DNA from: Bigelowiella natans CCMP2755
Taxonomy: Eukaryota > Cercozoa > Chlorarachniophyceae
DNA length: 28,113 nucleotides
Direction: 5' to 3'
Assembly (NCBI GenBank): GCA_000320545.1
Contig: ADNK01001565.1
Coordinates: 1-28,113 of the forward strand
Every line of letters starts with the position of its first letter. Within the stretch, counting starts at the first letter, position 1. Of the stretch, positions 10,727-22,345 are shown one piece after another. A program made the position numbers and the translations under genes. The notes beneath the pieces are model-generated. The model saw only the letters and a program-made list of their open reading frames with translations, made no database searches and was not told where the DNA came from.

Positions 10727-11142
10727 GAGCTGATATTTAATTTAATATTTGGAATCGTGCTTTGAAACAGAAACTCGCTCGCAAGTCGGCACAACGCCGG
10801 GAGGAGAGAGAGCGCAACCTCAAGACAACACTCATCAGCGGGTATGCAATTTGCACATACGCTTCCGCTTCTAGCACCCCTTCGTCCCCCCCCCCCACCC
10901 CCCCTTCCCCCTCCGCCGCCTCGTCCGTTTTCCTTAGGTGTCACACGTAAAGTGATACGTTAATGTCGTCGTTCAGAACGAAGCGGATTAAGCAGCTACA
11001 TATAGTTCGCAAGACAACAGTAGTGAACGGCCGTCCCCAAACTACCAAAAGAGTCATCGCATCGTCTTCCTCAACTGGCAAACGCAAAGCCGCGCCTCAG
11101 GGCGCAGGAGCCAAGCTCTTCGCAAAGTTCAGGCGTAGATAG
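8191..11142 (+). CDS. ELOA: Elongin A (transcription elongation factor SIII subunit A), N-terminal exon unresolved
   Basis: Exons: 8191-8244, 8317-8385, 8517-8599, 8787-8956, 9252-9403, 9766-9844, 10042-10172, 10446-10545, 10771-10841, 10977-11142. The first four build a TFIIS-N (LW) domain: RRLLKKLRDLDLDIQDIL, ATRIPKHLKDLKKKW, LANEII + STWREMYTDW. A Ser-rich linker follows, then the Elongin A domain: KIPSLKQLCTQILKDHI, GRLPTNVLQTCLHGCTA, EHLAVLELNSPYI, DFLWEKHYRK, PKSWREEFQKRM. The C terminus is basic. Elongin A stimulates RNA polymerase II elongation and can join Elongin B/C as a substrate adaptor for polymerase degradation. Phases agree at every join except 10172/10446, which is one base out across a 16-G run. 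A likely first exon at 8027 has the same problem with a 9-G run. Intron donor at 8600 is GTCGAT. Several introns carry microsatellites. Confidence 0.87.
9513..9548. repeat. (GA)n microsatellite in an Elongin A intron
   Basis: About eighteen GA units inside the intron 9404-9765. Confidence 0.93.
9688..9752. repeat. Compound (TA)n(GT)n microsatellite before an Elongin A exon
   Basis: About twenty TA units run directly into about twelve GT units. The compound repeat ends about 14 nt before the acceptor of the exon starting at 9766. Confidence 0.95.
9855..9899. repeat. (GAT)n microsatellite in an Elongin A intron
   Basis: About fifteen GAT units with one GATAAT interruption, starting about 10 nt after the donor at 9845. 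Confidence 0.93.
10364..10399. repeat. (CT)n microsatellite in an Elongin A intron
   Basis: Eighteen CT units about 45 nt upstream of the acceptor at 10445. It supplies most of the pyrimidine-rich sequence of that intron end. Confidence 0.95.
10689..10725. repeat. (TA)n microsatellite in an Elongin A intron
   Basis: About eighteen AT units in the intron 10546-10770. Confidence 0.95.
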
Positions 11143-11883
11143 ATAGATAGATAGTAGCTCCTGTTATTCTAATGAAAGACGCACGTCGTCGATAGCGACG
11201 GGAGCAAATGATGAATGGCATGGTTGCGCTAATAGGCGAAGTCATGAAGCCATGCTAGCGGTATGAACATTGATATCGTTATATAGTTTCATTCCTATGG
11301 TACGCAACAACAAAATAACAACGCACCGATTCGTGCATGGGCCACACATATGCGTAGCAACCTTTGTGATTTATAGCTGGTTTTTATGAAGCATGTGTAA
11401 TTACATGAATGTCCCACTTTAAACAAAAGAACTATACATGCGCTGTACACGTACCAGCTAGTAGACCGCGCTCGAATACTTGCATGATATGTATATGTAA
11501 TACAATGAAGTTAAAGATGAAACTTCATAGCTCTCTACTTTTTGTTACAAGAACCACATCGTTATTGACCACGAACATTGTGTTTATATGTGTGCCCGTA
11601 CGGCAAGCGATATTGCCAAATTATGGGATACTGTAATCATGCGCAGTGCGCGTAAATCATTGTTTCTAGAAGGGTAAACAAAATCCTTTTTGTGCCCCAA
11701 ATACTAATACGATGCAATTGCATGGTTGACAGATGACTGGCTAACAGCCTGCAGTTTTCAACTTCCCCAGCAAAATTAAATGGGCAAGTACGACTAGCAC
11801 AAGTTTCTCGCAGAGTTATTTGTGGGCTACGTAGACTAACAGACGAATATGTACAACGCGCCGCCATAGTATCTATTTCTAGC
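11143..11883. other. Spacer between convergent Elongin A and LRR genes
   Basis: This is the 3' flank of both genes. It contains a short (ATAG)n run overlapping the Elongin A stop (about 11135-11155) and otherwise unique sequence. Open frames of about 75 codons exist on both strands, but they look like chance. Confidence 0.55.
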
Positions 11884-12218
11884 TCAATACTTGGCTGACT
11901 TCCTTCGTCTCCTCATAAACATGCCTTTGGCCTTTTTAGATTTGACTGATCCCCTTCCTCTTAGCTTTGATGGTTTTATAGGCATAATCTCTTTTGGACT
12001 TCCTGGCATTCCTGTAGCTGCGAGGATGACTCTCGTGCCCCGCATCTTGAGGCTTTGGAGACATCTCGGGGTTGAAATTGAGGGAAGAGGGTTCGTAGCC
12101 AGTTTCACGCTCTTCAATTTCTTGAGATCTCCAATTGTGGAAGGAAGGGAATCGAGTCGATTGTTTGAAAGATTCAGCTCCTGCATCTCGCTTAAGATAT
12201 CTAATGAGAGGGCAAATG

Positions 12219-12282
<64 letters not shown>

Positions 12283-14180
12283 CATTCTTTTCAAATGCAA
12301 TGAAAATGATAAAAGAATAGAAAACATATTCACCAATTCTTTCAGGAAGAGACTTCAGCTTGTTCTGATCAATGTCCAATCGTGAAAGCTTCTCAAGCCT
12401 CGTTATGAAGTCGGGTAGAGCCGTGAGGCAGTTTGAAGAGAGCAGAAGCGACTGAAGACTACACTACAGGCATTACACTACAGGCATTTGTGCCTACGGC
12501 TCATGATTCCTCAAGTAAGAATAGTTTTCCCACTGAGTATGCAAGTAATGGAAAGGCCCAGCATGCGGATTGACCATATGGTAATGTCTTCGGATCGGGG
12601 CTGGGAATGGAGTTATGGTTTTGATCATGAGATGGTTCTCTTCCAAAGATCCAGGAAAATTCAGAGACCATTCTGGTAGATCGCTTCTGTGAAGTCTTAA
12701 AAATAATACATTTTACTTTTATATCCATTTCACGAAGCCTAATATCTCCTTTACCTCTCATCAACGCTGAGGTCATTGATTAAGGCTGAGAAAACCAATT
12801 GTCCGAAATTTGTCATCGGCGTTTGAGTATCTCCAGTATTCTTGAAGGGAATCTATGTGATCTCAAGCGTCAAGATGTGAAAGTGGAACTTTGTAAATAC
12901 TGAGACGTTACCATGTCTTTATCTTCTTCGATACTTCCTCCAGAGCTGTAGCATCATTCTTGAAGGGAATCTATGTGATCTCAAGCGTCAAGATGTAAAA
13001 GTGGAACTTTGTAAATACTGAGACGTTACCATGTCTTTATCTTCTTCGATACTTCCTCCAGAGCGTGTAGCATCCCCATTTCGTTTGTGCAATAACAATA
13101 GTAACTCCTACATGGTATATTAGTTTACCATATATCTTGACCTGCAGGCAATGAATGCAGAACATACCGTTCCAAATTGTTCTGTTTTCAGTGCTGCCCT
13201 GGTGCGAAACTGAGTTGCAAGAGTATATGCGAAGTTTTGCAGTTAATAGTTTTAGAATAACGTACTGTTTTTTGGTTCTTCTCATCTTCATTCTCATTAA
13301 TGCCTACTTGAAGAAACTGTACTAGCTGGTTTACACCTGTTGTGTAAAATACAATATCTTTGTTGCGAATTGTAATCAAATGAATCTGATAACCATTTTG
13401 TGCGAGGAACGTCAAGTGAGAGTTGTTCTTCTGCCAGACATTGGATCCTAAGGGAAAAAATATCACTTAAAAAATGGAAAATGTGACGCAATTGCACAAA
13501 TTTACCGAGGTTCCAAATTCGTAGATTTTCACAGAAAACATCCCCTTCACCTGAATCCATAGATAACTCAACTTTAACTCTCTCAGCTTTAAGTGATTTT
13601 GATTATACCCAAGCTGCTGGCTTCTATTAATGTGGCAGAAGAAGAAAGTTCTGATTCCGATATCTTTCCGTCCCCATACTTTGGTACATCCTCCTGAATC
13701 TCCCTCAAATCCATCACACTGTGGATAACAGTGTACATGGCTGTGGTGGCGATATATCAAACAACACAGTCTTTATAATGTGAACCCGCTGTTGAAAACA
13801 AAAAGCGCTACAAACTGGCTTCAAAATGAGAAAAAGATTATTCGTACGTATTTTGGCGTCCGGTTTCACCATTTCGAGCCCCTCCTTGCAAACGATCTGC
13901 GGTGGAGAAATACTTAATTGTAGAAGCACCGCACAGCTTGTTGTACACATTAGGGACGAAATTGTTCTAGTCTGCAACTTACCGTCGAAGATATCCTTAA
14001 GAATTTCTTCTTTGGTGAGCGGTTTCGTCTTATGTCATCTTTAGTAGATGTCTGAGAGAGCATAAAATCAGAGCTGCCTGCAACAAGCTGAGTACGAGTT
14101 ACTCGAAGACTTGACCTTTTGGATGCCTGCATCAACCGTCCAGCCAGGAAATTCAGCAGATTCATCCGTTGCTGCTGCAA
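11884..14180 (-). CDS. Leucine-rich-repeat protein, about 12 exons, N terminus unresolved
   Basis: Exons on the minus strand: about 14180-14116, 14028-13983, 13896-13848, 13718-13609, 13586-13506, 13447-13337, 13193-13168, 13107-13030, 12840-12755, 12686-12575, 12451-12334, 12200-11884. From 14028 to the stop the exons sum to 1134 nt (377 aa plus TGA), and phase agrees at every join. The last three exons hold clear LRRs: LLLSSNCLTALPDF, LSRLDIDQNKLKSLPERI, MQELNLSNNRLDSLPSTIG. These are followed by a basic tail ending RRRRKSAKY. The exon at 12840-12755 ends in a weaker LRR-like stretch (LSVDER + SDLPEW). The N-terminal 170 residues (e.g. KPLTKEEILKDIF, VWQKNNSHLTFLAQNG) I do not recognise. 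LRRs usually bind proteins; no specific role can be given. Donors include GTCAAG and GTCAAT. A tandem duplication sits at the seventh intron after the exon starting at 14028. The early exons are supported by phase, not homology. Confidence 0.7.
12219..12279. repeat. Compound (CA)n(GA)n microsatellite in the last LRR intron
   Basis: About fourteen CA units followed by about seventeen GA units, inside the intron 12201-12333. On the coding strand this reads (TC)n then (TG)n, just before the acceptor of the last exon. Confidence 0.95.
12838..13074. repeat. Tandem duplication of 118 bp spanning an exon-intron boundary
   Basis: Copy A is 12838-12955 and copy B is 12956-13074. I count two differences: GTGAAAG versus GTAAAAG, and a one-base insertion near the right end (GAGCTG versus GAGCGTG). 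On the coding (minus) strand each copy holds the end of an exon, a GTAACG donor, intron sequence and a CTTCAAG acceptor. The duplication therefore creates an extra internal 47-nt exon at 12958-12912. Confidence 0.95.
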
Positions 14181-15078
14181 CTATTGAGACCCGCAACCCA
14201 TAGATCAGGATACCTCCTCCCCGTAGGGCTCTCGTACAGGTTCTATCCAGATGAGTCGACCATTGAAAGGGCGTGCTACCGAGCTCCGGCGCCGATCCGA
14301 TGCCAAGCTTCTATAGAGTCTCACGTGCGTTTCCGTATGAAACTCCACGTTTGGGTTGATGACAATACGATTTACAGGTAGTTTTGCCGATAGAATGTTG
14401 TCGCATTGCAGATTTCCATTCAGTAAATGCTACGACAACAAACACGATGCATCACACGATCGAGTACTTTCAACCAGCTGATGTGAATTGACAATTTCGC
14501 ATGGGTTTCCAGGGTTTCGTACACAACGACAAGGAAGTGGAAAGGCAGGACTACGGACATTTTGTTGATGAGAAAGACGTAGATTTTCATACGACGACAA
14601 CTGATTTGATCTAGACGTCTAAGGATAAAAGTGGGGAATTTTCACTCGGATCGAACCAGCGAGAAGTGCGCAAGGTCCGTAGCAGCTTTTGGAAATAAAA
14701 TCTAATGCGAAAGCTGAATAAATGGGATGTAAATCTTTAATGAGACAAGAATTTTCCTTTGTCCAAAGTTAATATTGGATACGTTAGCCGGCTTTCTCGC
14801 AAGTCAAAACGGGTGAAAAAGTCTGAATTTCTATTAGCTCACCACCAAGGTCGGGCATGAAGGGCGGGGGGGGGGAGCGGGAGTACAGTTAAGATTGTCT
14901 GAGCTCTAAAGGGAAATAAAATTCATGGACAAAATATTTACATGGCTGCTGTTTTTTTAGGAAGGGCGGAGGGAACACGAAAGATATTGATCGAGATTAA
15001 GATTCGTGCAACCAAATAAGTTGGCGGAGTGTTTGACCTGCGCAAGGGAAAGGAAAGTCTACAGAAACTCATAGAAGG
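14181..15078. other. Upstream region of divergent LRR and SF3B3 genes
   Basis: This holds the promoter of SF3B3 and probably that of the LRR gene. A plus-strand frame at 14169-14381 (70 codons, with FRMKLHVWVDDNTIYR) ends at a possible donor GTAGTT. A further charged frame follows an acceptor at about 14511. The two do not join in a phase that keeps the better frame open, and they overlap the LRR gene's 5' exon in antisense. I cannot name or support a gene here. An 8-base G run lies near 14866. Confidence 0.4.
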
Positions 15079-16636
15079 ATGTCGATGCACCTTTATGCTC
15101 TGACCCTGCAGAAGGCCACCGCCATCACCCAGGCGATTTACGGCAACTTCTCTGCTCCAAAGGTATTTATTTAAATCATTCGCATAAAGCAGCATCCAAT
15201 ATAACTCGGTCACTCAGGCACAAGAGATTGTGGTGGCGCGTGGAAAAATTCTTGAGTTACTTCGACCCGATGATACCGGGAAGGTGATAATTAAAATTAA
15301 AACGTGCTTCGCACTGCCATAGAAGTAATCCTCATAAACGCATTCTAAACGGACTCTTTTGTGTGGAACAAACGTCAGGTCCAATCAATTTTAAGTTGGG
15401 AGTGCTTTGGGATCATTAGATGCATTTACCCCTTTCGGCTGCTAAGTAATGATTTTAAGATTATTTTGTTAGTTGTCTTAACGTCAAAGGCTTAACGTCA
15501 AATCTTAGTATTTTGTTACGAAATCATGTGGATGATTGTGAATTTGTGTGAACCGCATACACACATACACACATACACGTATGAAAACGGATGAAATTAT
15601 GCGCCTGTACGCATTCACACAAACACACATAGATACACACATAATCAATACAAACATATCGCGTGTATTTGTGGGTGTCGTCGCTCTGCTCAAAATTCAC
15701 TCGAAATACGTCTTCATGACATAACTAACTGTAGGTGGTAAAAGAGACTACATTGTCGTTGGCAGCGACTCGGGACGTATAGTGGTCCTCCAATTCGATG
15801 AGGTACTACCCATCACAAATCCTCCTAATCCTAAAATTGTTGCTTATATCTGATCATTATGAATAACTTCTGGTAGCAAAAGAATAAGTTCCTCAAGATC
15901 CATGAAGAAACCTTCGGAAAGAGTGGATGCAGACGCATTGTACGTGGCCATCATTCATCAAAATTAGCCAATGAAAATGCACAAAAACGCATCGTATAGT
16001 ATCGGTTTCAGCTGATGTAGTATACCATGGCTTCAGACGGGTCTCTTTGTATTCCTTAAATGCTCGATGTAAACGAGATTTGAGAGATATGAATGCCTGC
16101 TATACACCGTTGATAATAGCCCATCTTCACTTCCTTTACTCTATGGTAGGTTCCGGGCCAATACGTTGCTGGTGATCCCCACGGAAGGGCAATAATGATC
16201 GGAGCTATAGAGAAGCAAAAGCTTGTCTACATTCTCAATCGTCAGTTTCAGCACACACACCTTTGCCGCCCTCCCCTTTCCAATGCCAATTACTCTATTC
16301 TGGGATTTACAAAATACTAAACGAGGAGGGACGTGTTAAAAAGATGAACACAAGGCGTGCCAGCAAGCTAATAGATCTTCCTTTTCTAGGTGATGGAATG
16401 AATCAGCTCACGATATCCTCTCCTCTAGAGGCACATAAGGTGTAGATACAACACAGTGTTTACTTGCGACTGCAGAGTATGTTCCCTTTTTCTCTCCCCC
16501 TTCCTCTATTGGTCTGATCCCCGTCTTTCTCGTTTCGCCAGAGTCATACTATCATCCATTCCATCGTTGGCGTGGATAACGGCTTTGAGAATCCTATCTT
16601 CGCGTGTCTAGAGGTGAGTTGCCAGTAAACTCCAAA

Positions 16637-16686
<50 letters not shown>

Positions 16687-19600
16687 AGCTTGGGTAGTTT
16701 TAGAGTGTGGAAATGCTGCCTCCCTGTCAGGGTTATTGATTTACAGTTTCCCTCTTTTTCTCTACATCAGTGCGACTATCAGGATGTTAAATACGATGAA
16801 AAAAACAAATTGGTAATGAAGTTCTCTGGAAGATTAGAGCAGCGCTGTGCGAGTCTGTGTTGCTTCAGTGGGGGGGAGGCGGGTTAGGTCATTTGCGAGG
16901 AATGTGTTGCCGGGTGTTGCCGTAACGTATGGAACTATCATATAGGTGCCCCCCCCGAAAAACCTTACATTCTACGAGCTTGACCTCGGACTGAATCACG
17001 TCACTAGGTGCCGCTGCTGCCTGCTCATCTTGCGAGAAATTGTATCGGAAATTGTCTGTTACTTGATAATGAAACGGGAAAGTGAAATATGAATCATGCC
17101 ACTGACGGTACTGATAGTATGATGATGGTGGTGATAATGTGTGCTAAGTGATTATTTCTTTTTCCTTTCTCCGTACATTCTAACGTCATATGCTATAAAA
17201 CGCTATTGAATAGAAAATGGTCGTCTGAGACAGAGCCATCAGCCAACCTCCTCATTGCAGGTGATTGAAGAAAAGTTGAGAGTTGAGGGAGGGAGTGAGG
17301 GTGGCGGGGGGGGGGTAGAGGGATTTCCAGAAAGTTATTTTTTCGTGCATTTTTCCAAATATCTTAACCTTGCTCTTCCGGTACCGTTGTTGTTTTCAGT
17401 TCCTGGTGGGGAGTCGGGCCCCGGAGGTGTCTTGGTATGTAAAGAAGAACAGACTCACGAAAACGATCAAATGAACAGGGGGAGAAGAGAGAGGGGGAAA
17501 TAAAAAGAAAAAATGAAAAGGAGGAGCGCATGAACACCAAAAAAAAATTAAAAAGAAACATGAAAAGCCTGCTGCATTGAGAACTTTTATCCTTAACATT
17601 TGTAACTCCTTGCAGGTCTGTTGCGAAAACTACGTGATCTACAAGAACATGGGCCACGATGACGTCAAAGTGCCTATTCCAAGGCGGCTCGGCATGGACG
17701 ATGATAAGCCACTCTTGATCGTCACCTCAGCTACACATAAACAGAAGCGAATGTTCTTTTTCCTGGTAAGAAATGAAGGGAGGGGGGTCAGGACTACGGT
17801 GAGGGAAGTTGGCGGATAGGAAGGAGAACAGGCAGTAGTCATATGAAGGAGTCTCCTTGTTTTGCGTGGATTTAGTGAAACATTAATATTCATCGGGTGA
17901 ATCATCAGGTACAAACCGAGTTTGGAGACATCTACCGCATCTCCATTCAGTATGAGGAGGATGAGGTGGACGATGTGTTAATAAAGTACTTCGACACGAT
18001 CCCCCCAGCTGTCAGTATTTGCGTCCTGAGAACAGGGTAACAACAGCATCCGGGTTAGATATGGGAGGAGGAGGAAAAGGGGTGTAGTATATTAGGAAAA
18101 AGAGGAGAGGAATATATTCGAGTATTATTTCACAACTGCCAGGTCACTGCTAGTCGCCATCGTCGCCACCATCATCATCATTATCATCAATCGTCATCGT
18201 TTTCTTTTATCGCTGCCGATGTCCTCACGGACACCAGCCTGCGTCTCTACTACTACTAACTACTACTATCATCATCTCAGTTTTCTGTTCGCGGCTTCGG
18301 AGACAGGCGACCACTATCTATTCCAAATTCAAGGTTTTGTGCTTTCCCCCAACTATCGCCCCCGCCCTCCCCCTTCCCCCTTTCTTTCACCAAGCAATTT
18401 TGCGAGAGGAATCTGCCATTGGCGGTGGCGGCGTCGTCAGCAGCAACCATCATCATCATCACCTCGACGTATCTTGTGACAGGCATTGGAGAGGACGACG
18501 ACACGGTGGAAACAAGCATGCAGAATCTGAATGACCCATGGAAACTGTTCAAGCCAAGGAAGATCAAGAACCTGGCGCTCATAGATGAGATGGAGTCCCC
18601 ATCGCCAGTACTCGATACGAAGGTGGGCTGATGGGGATGATTCGGCTGGATTTGGGGGGGAGGGGATATGGGCAACTCTTCACCTACGGGAGAATGAAAC
18701 ACATGACACTATTATTGTAAGCCGAGTGTATGGAGATTAATTCGAGTCCATATATACCCACGCACATACAGAGAGAGCGAGAGAGGAGGGGGGGGGGGGG
18801 GGGGAGATTAAGAAAGGGAGATGCACACACACGCGCACACACTACTATATATATGCTTATGGAAATGAATCACTCTTCCAACAAGGTGGGCGACTTTGCG
18901 GGAGAGGGCACACCGCAGATCTACACGTTGTGCGGAAAGGGAAATAGGTCATAATAACCACCAACCTTTATCAAGTACAAAAGAAGGAGGAGATAAACGA
19001 GGAGGAACTGAGAAGAAGGCTTAAGGGAACATCAGAGGAATAAACTACCATACGTCGCCGCCGCCTGCGCCATTTTCTTATCAGCATCGCTGCCCCTAAT
19101 ACTCATAATAATTATGCTAATATCGACCTTTTTACAGATCCACTCTGCGCGTGTTGCGACACGGTCTCGCCGTCACAGAGATGGCGGTAAGTAACAACCA
19201 AAAACGTTTTGAACCAGAAAAGAAGAGAATTTTACAGAATCAAGAACCCGGAGGGTTTCTTGGGGGGGGGGGGGGCACAGCGGAACGGGATATATTCATG
19301 TTCTATATTTCTGAATCACTGCTGTCGTTGAATACGCGTCGTACGCCATTGAAACCATTTTTTCCCCATGGTCCATTGGTTGTCGAGTCGTATGTTTGGA
19401 GTATATCATGTCAGCATTGCCCAAGTATTTTTCCCTATCGAGTCGTCGTTTATTTTCTTCACATTTTGTGTTGCAATGCTGTTCTGTTGATCTCTCCTAG
19501 GTGTCTGAGCTTCCAGGGAATCCAAAATTCGTCTGGGCCGTAAAGACCAAGCGTAGCGACGAGTTTTGCAAGTACATCGTCGTTAGCTTCGACAACGGTA

Positions 19601-21568
19601 CTTTTGTGGTGGAAAAAGAGAAACGAACATAATAAAGATAGTGATGAGGATGATGATGACGACGACGACGACGACGACGACGACGATAACAAAAAAGGCT
19701 GAGCTTACGTCTCTATTGAATTAGGCGTGTTAATTGAGATAAGTTTACGCGTTAAATAGTAACATAATCGTCGTCGTTATAGGTACCATCGTTCTGTCGA
19801 TTGGAGAAAAGGTCACGGAGGTGACTGACAGCGGTAAGGACGAATCGAAGCGATACACAACAACTGAGAGGATAGAGACAGAAAAAATGAGTTTCCTTTG
19901 CGGAGAGAGAACTGGGATGTAACAACAAGTTCTGAAATCCCACCGAATTATCATGGGACAAAACTAATCGATTTCTCGTCGATATTTAAAGCACTGCTAT
20001 CATCTTCCTCTTCCTCTTCGAAACAACAAAACTTTTCGTCCTTCTCGGATGTAAACTTTCTTTTCCTTTCCCACCTGACCCAAAACAGGCATTCTAGACA
20101 CCCAGACGCTGTCGCTTTCGCTTCTCAACGACGATTCCCTGCTGCAGATCCACCCCAAGGGCATGCGGCATATTCGCCCAGGTAAACCGGTAAACGAGTG
20201 GAAAACGCCTGGTCAGCGGCAAATCGCCAAGTGCGCTGTCAACAGCCGGCAAGCTGTGGTCGCACTGGTAGGTGGCGAGATCATCTACTTCGAGACGGAT
20301 AATATGGGTCAGCTGATGGATCTCCAGAGAACCGATATGCAAAACGACGTCGCAGCGCTCGCCCTTGCGCCTATACAACCTGGCCAGCGGAAGGCTCTGT
20401 TCATGGCCGTGGGGTGCTTCGACAACACCGTACGCATTCTGTCGCTCGATAACAACCAGCTTCTCTCCCAGCTAACGCTGCAAGCGGTCTGTCACGTTCT
20501 CCATTCCCTATATTCGCAATATGTGTTGTGTTGCCGGCTATTGCTGCTGCTGCTGTTTTCATTGCTCTTGTGGTTTGTATGAGGGAGAAGAAGGGATGAT
20601 GATAAAACACATCAAAAGAGTAGTGGGCTGAACAATCATGTTGATTATCATGTCTGGACCCCTGACTTTCTTCTCCGAATGAGAGCGAGCGCTGCCATGA
20701 GTGGGGTGATGCGAAGAAGAGGGTTGCGAGCCTGCCACATTACTCTTGGAGAAGACCCTTTGTTTGGCATCGTCCTCGTCGTCGTCCTCTTCTTTTCCAG
20801 TGAGAATCATAACAATGACTCATGACGAAAAGAAAAGTCGTGATCATGGCGATGGTAGACGAGGGTCAACCAGAGAGGCCAAGCTCCGCGGAACCACCCT
20901 TTTAAATTTTCTTCTTCTTCGTTTCACTTGTGACTCGTGATCCTGATCTCCTCCGCACTTCCCCCTCCTACCTGCCTCCCTCCCCTTAACCCCCAAAAGG
21001 TAAACGCAGTGCCAAGCTCTATCCTATTGACGCGCATGACTGCGGAGGAGGGCAAGGAGGCCAAGGGGAAGCTCTTCCTCTACGCCGGTCTCAAGAACGG
21101 TGTTCTCATCCGCTCGGCGGTTGACGAAGCCAACGGCACCCTCAGCGATGACCGAAAGAGGTTCCTGGGCCCCCGCGAGGTCCAATTGCGCGAAGTAAGC
21201 ATCTATGAACGCCCTGCGGTCATGGCGCTCTCGACGCGCTCGTGGTTGTCGTACACGTACCAAGGCCGCTTTCACATGACCCCGATGAGTTACGAGGAGC
21301 TGGCAGACGTGTCGGCGTTCTCCTCCGAGCAGTGCCCGGAGGGCATCGTCGCCATCACGGACGGGAGTCTTCGCATTGTGACGCTGGAGAAGCTCGGCGA
21401 TCTGTTCAACACGACGATGCTGCCCCTCAGCTACACGCCGAGGCGCATGGCCGTGCACCCAGAGACGAACCACCTTATCGTCATCGAGGCCGACAACCAG
21501 ACCTACCCGCTGGCCGAGAAGAAAGAAATGGAAAAGGCGATGAATGAGGGCGAGGGTAGTCGTGCTTG

Positions 21569-21608
<40 letters not shown>

Positions 21609-22304
21609 TTCGTGATTATTATGAGGGAGAAGAAGGGATGATGATAAAACACATCAAAAGAGTAGTGGGCTGAACAATCATGTTGATTATCATGTCTGGA
21701 CCCCTGACTTTCTTCTCCGAATGAGAGCGATTGCTGCTGTTGTTGTTAGTGCTATTAATGCAGTCATTCGGCATTAGCCTTAAAGGATCCAATGAATCGT
21801 GCACTGACACTTTCCTGCTGCTGCTGCTGTTGTGCTGCCTGTTGTTTGTGGTTGTTCGTCGTCATTCCTTCCTCAGACTCGAAGGAGGAGTCCTCATCAA
21901 AGCGGCGCCGGCTGCAAGGCGGCAAGTATGAGGAGAGCAACGGAAAGAAGGCCAAGGAGGAGAAAAAGGACATGGAAGAGGAGGATGAGGATGAAGATGA
22001 GGATATCGACGAGGAGGAACAGGCAAAGCTGAAAACCTTCCTGGGCGAGCTCTACCGCCCTGCTGCTGGCAAATGGGCCTCTTGCATACGCGTGGTGGAC
22101 CCGAAGACGTTAGAGACCGTTTGCGTGGAGGAGCTCGGAAACAATGAGGCGGCGTTCTCTGTAGCTGTGATCCAGTTCGGCAGTAAGGATGATGGGTATT
22201 ACATCTGTGTCGGCACCGTCAAGGATCTCGTCATGTCTCCTCGGAAGCATAGCGGTGAGTGTGAGCTTGGGCGTTTTTCACGTATGCGTGTGTCTCTTCT
22301 CTCT

Positions 22305-22345
<41 letters not shown>

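Noticed and set aside
13037-13160. Gene end at TLWRKYRRR-stop on the minus strand, splitting the LRR region into two genes
   Set aside because: The alternative exon 13107-13030 keeps phase on both sides and leads into the LRR exons, so a single gene explains all parts.
13950-14180. Minus-strand ORF starting MQQQRMNLLNFL as a first exon
   Set aside because: The neighbouring frame of the same DNA joins in phase through the whole LRR gene down to the stop, while this frame dead-ends at the next exon.
14169-14613. Plus-strand two-exon gene ahead of SF3B3
   Set aside because: The only usable donor and acceptor do not preserve the better downstream frame, and the first part overlaps the LRR gene's 5' exon in antisense. 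Not enough support to call it.
21573-21641. Poly-Ala extension of the SF3B3 exon 22 frame
   Set aside because: It is the (GCT)n repeat at the start of intron 22; the donor GTAGTC at 21556 joins exon 23 in phase.
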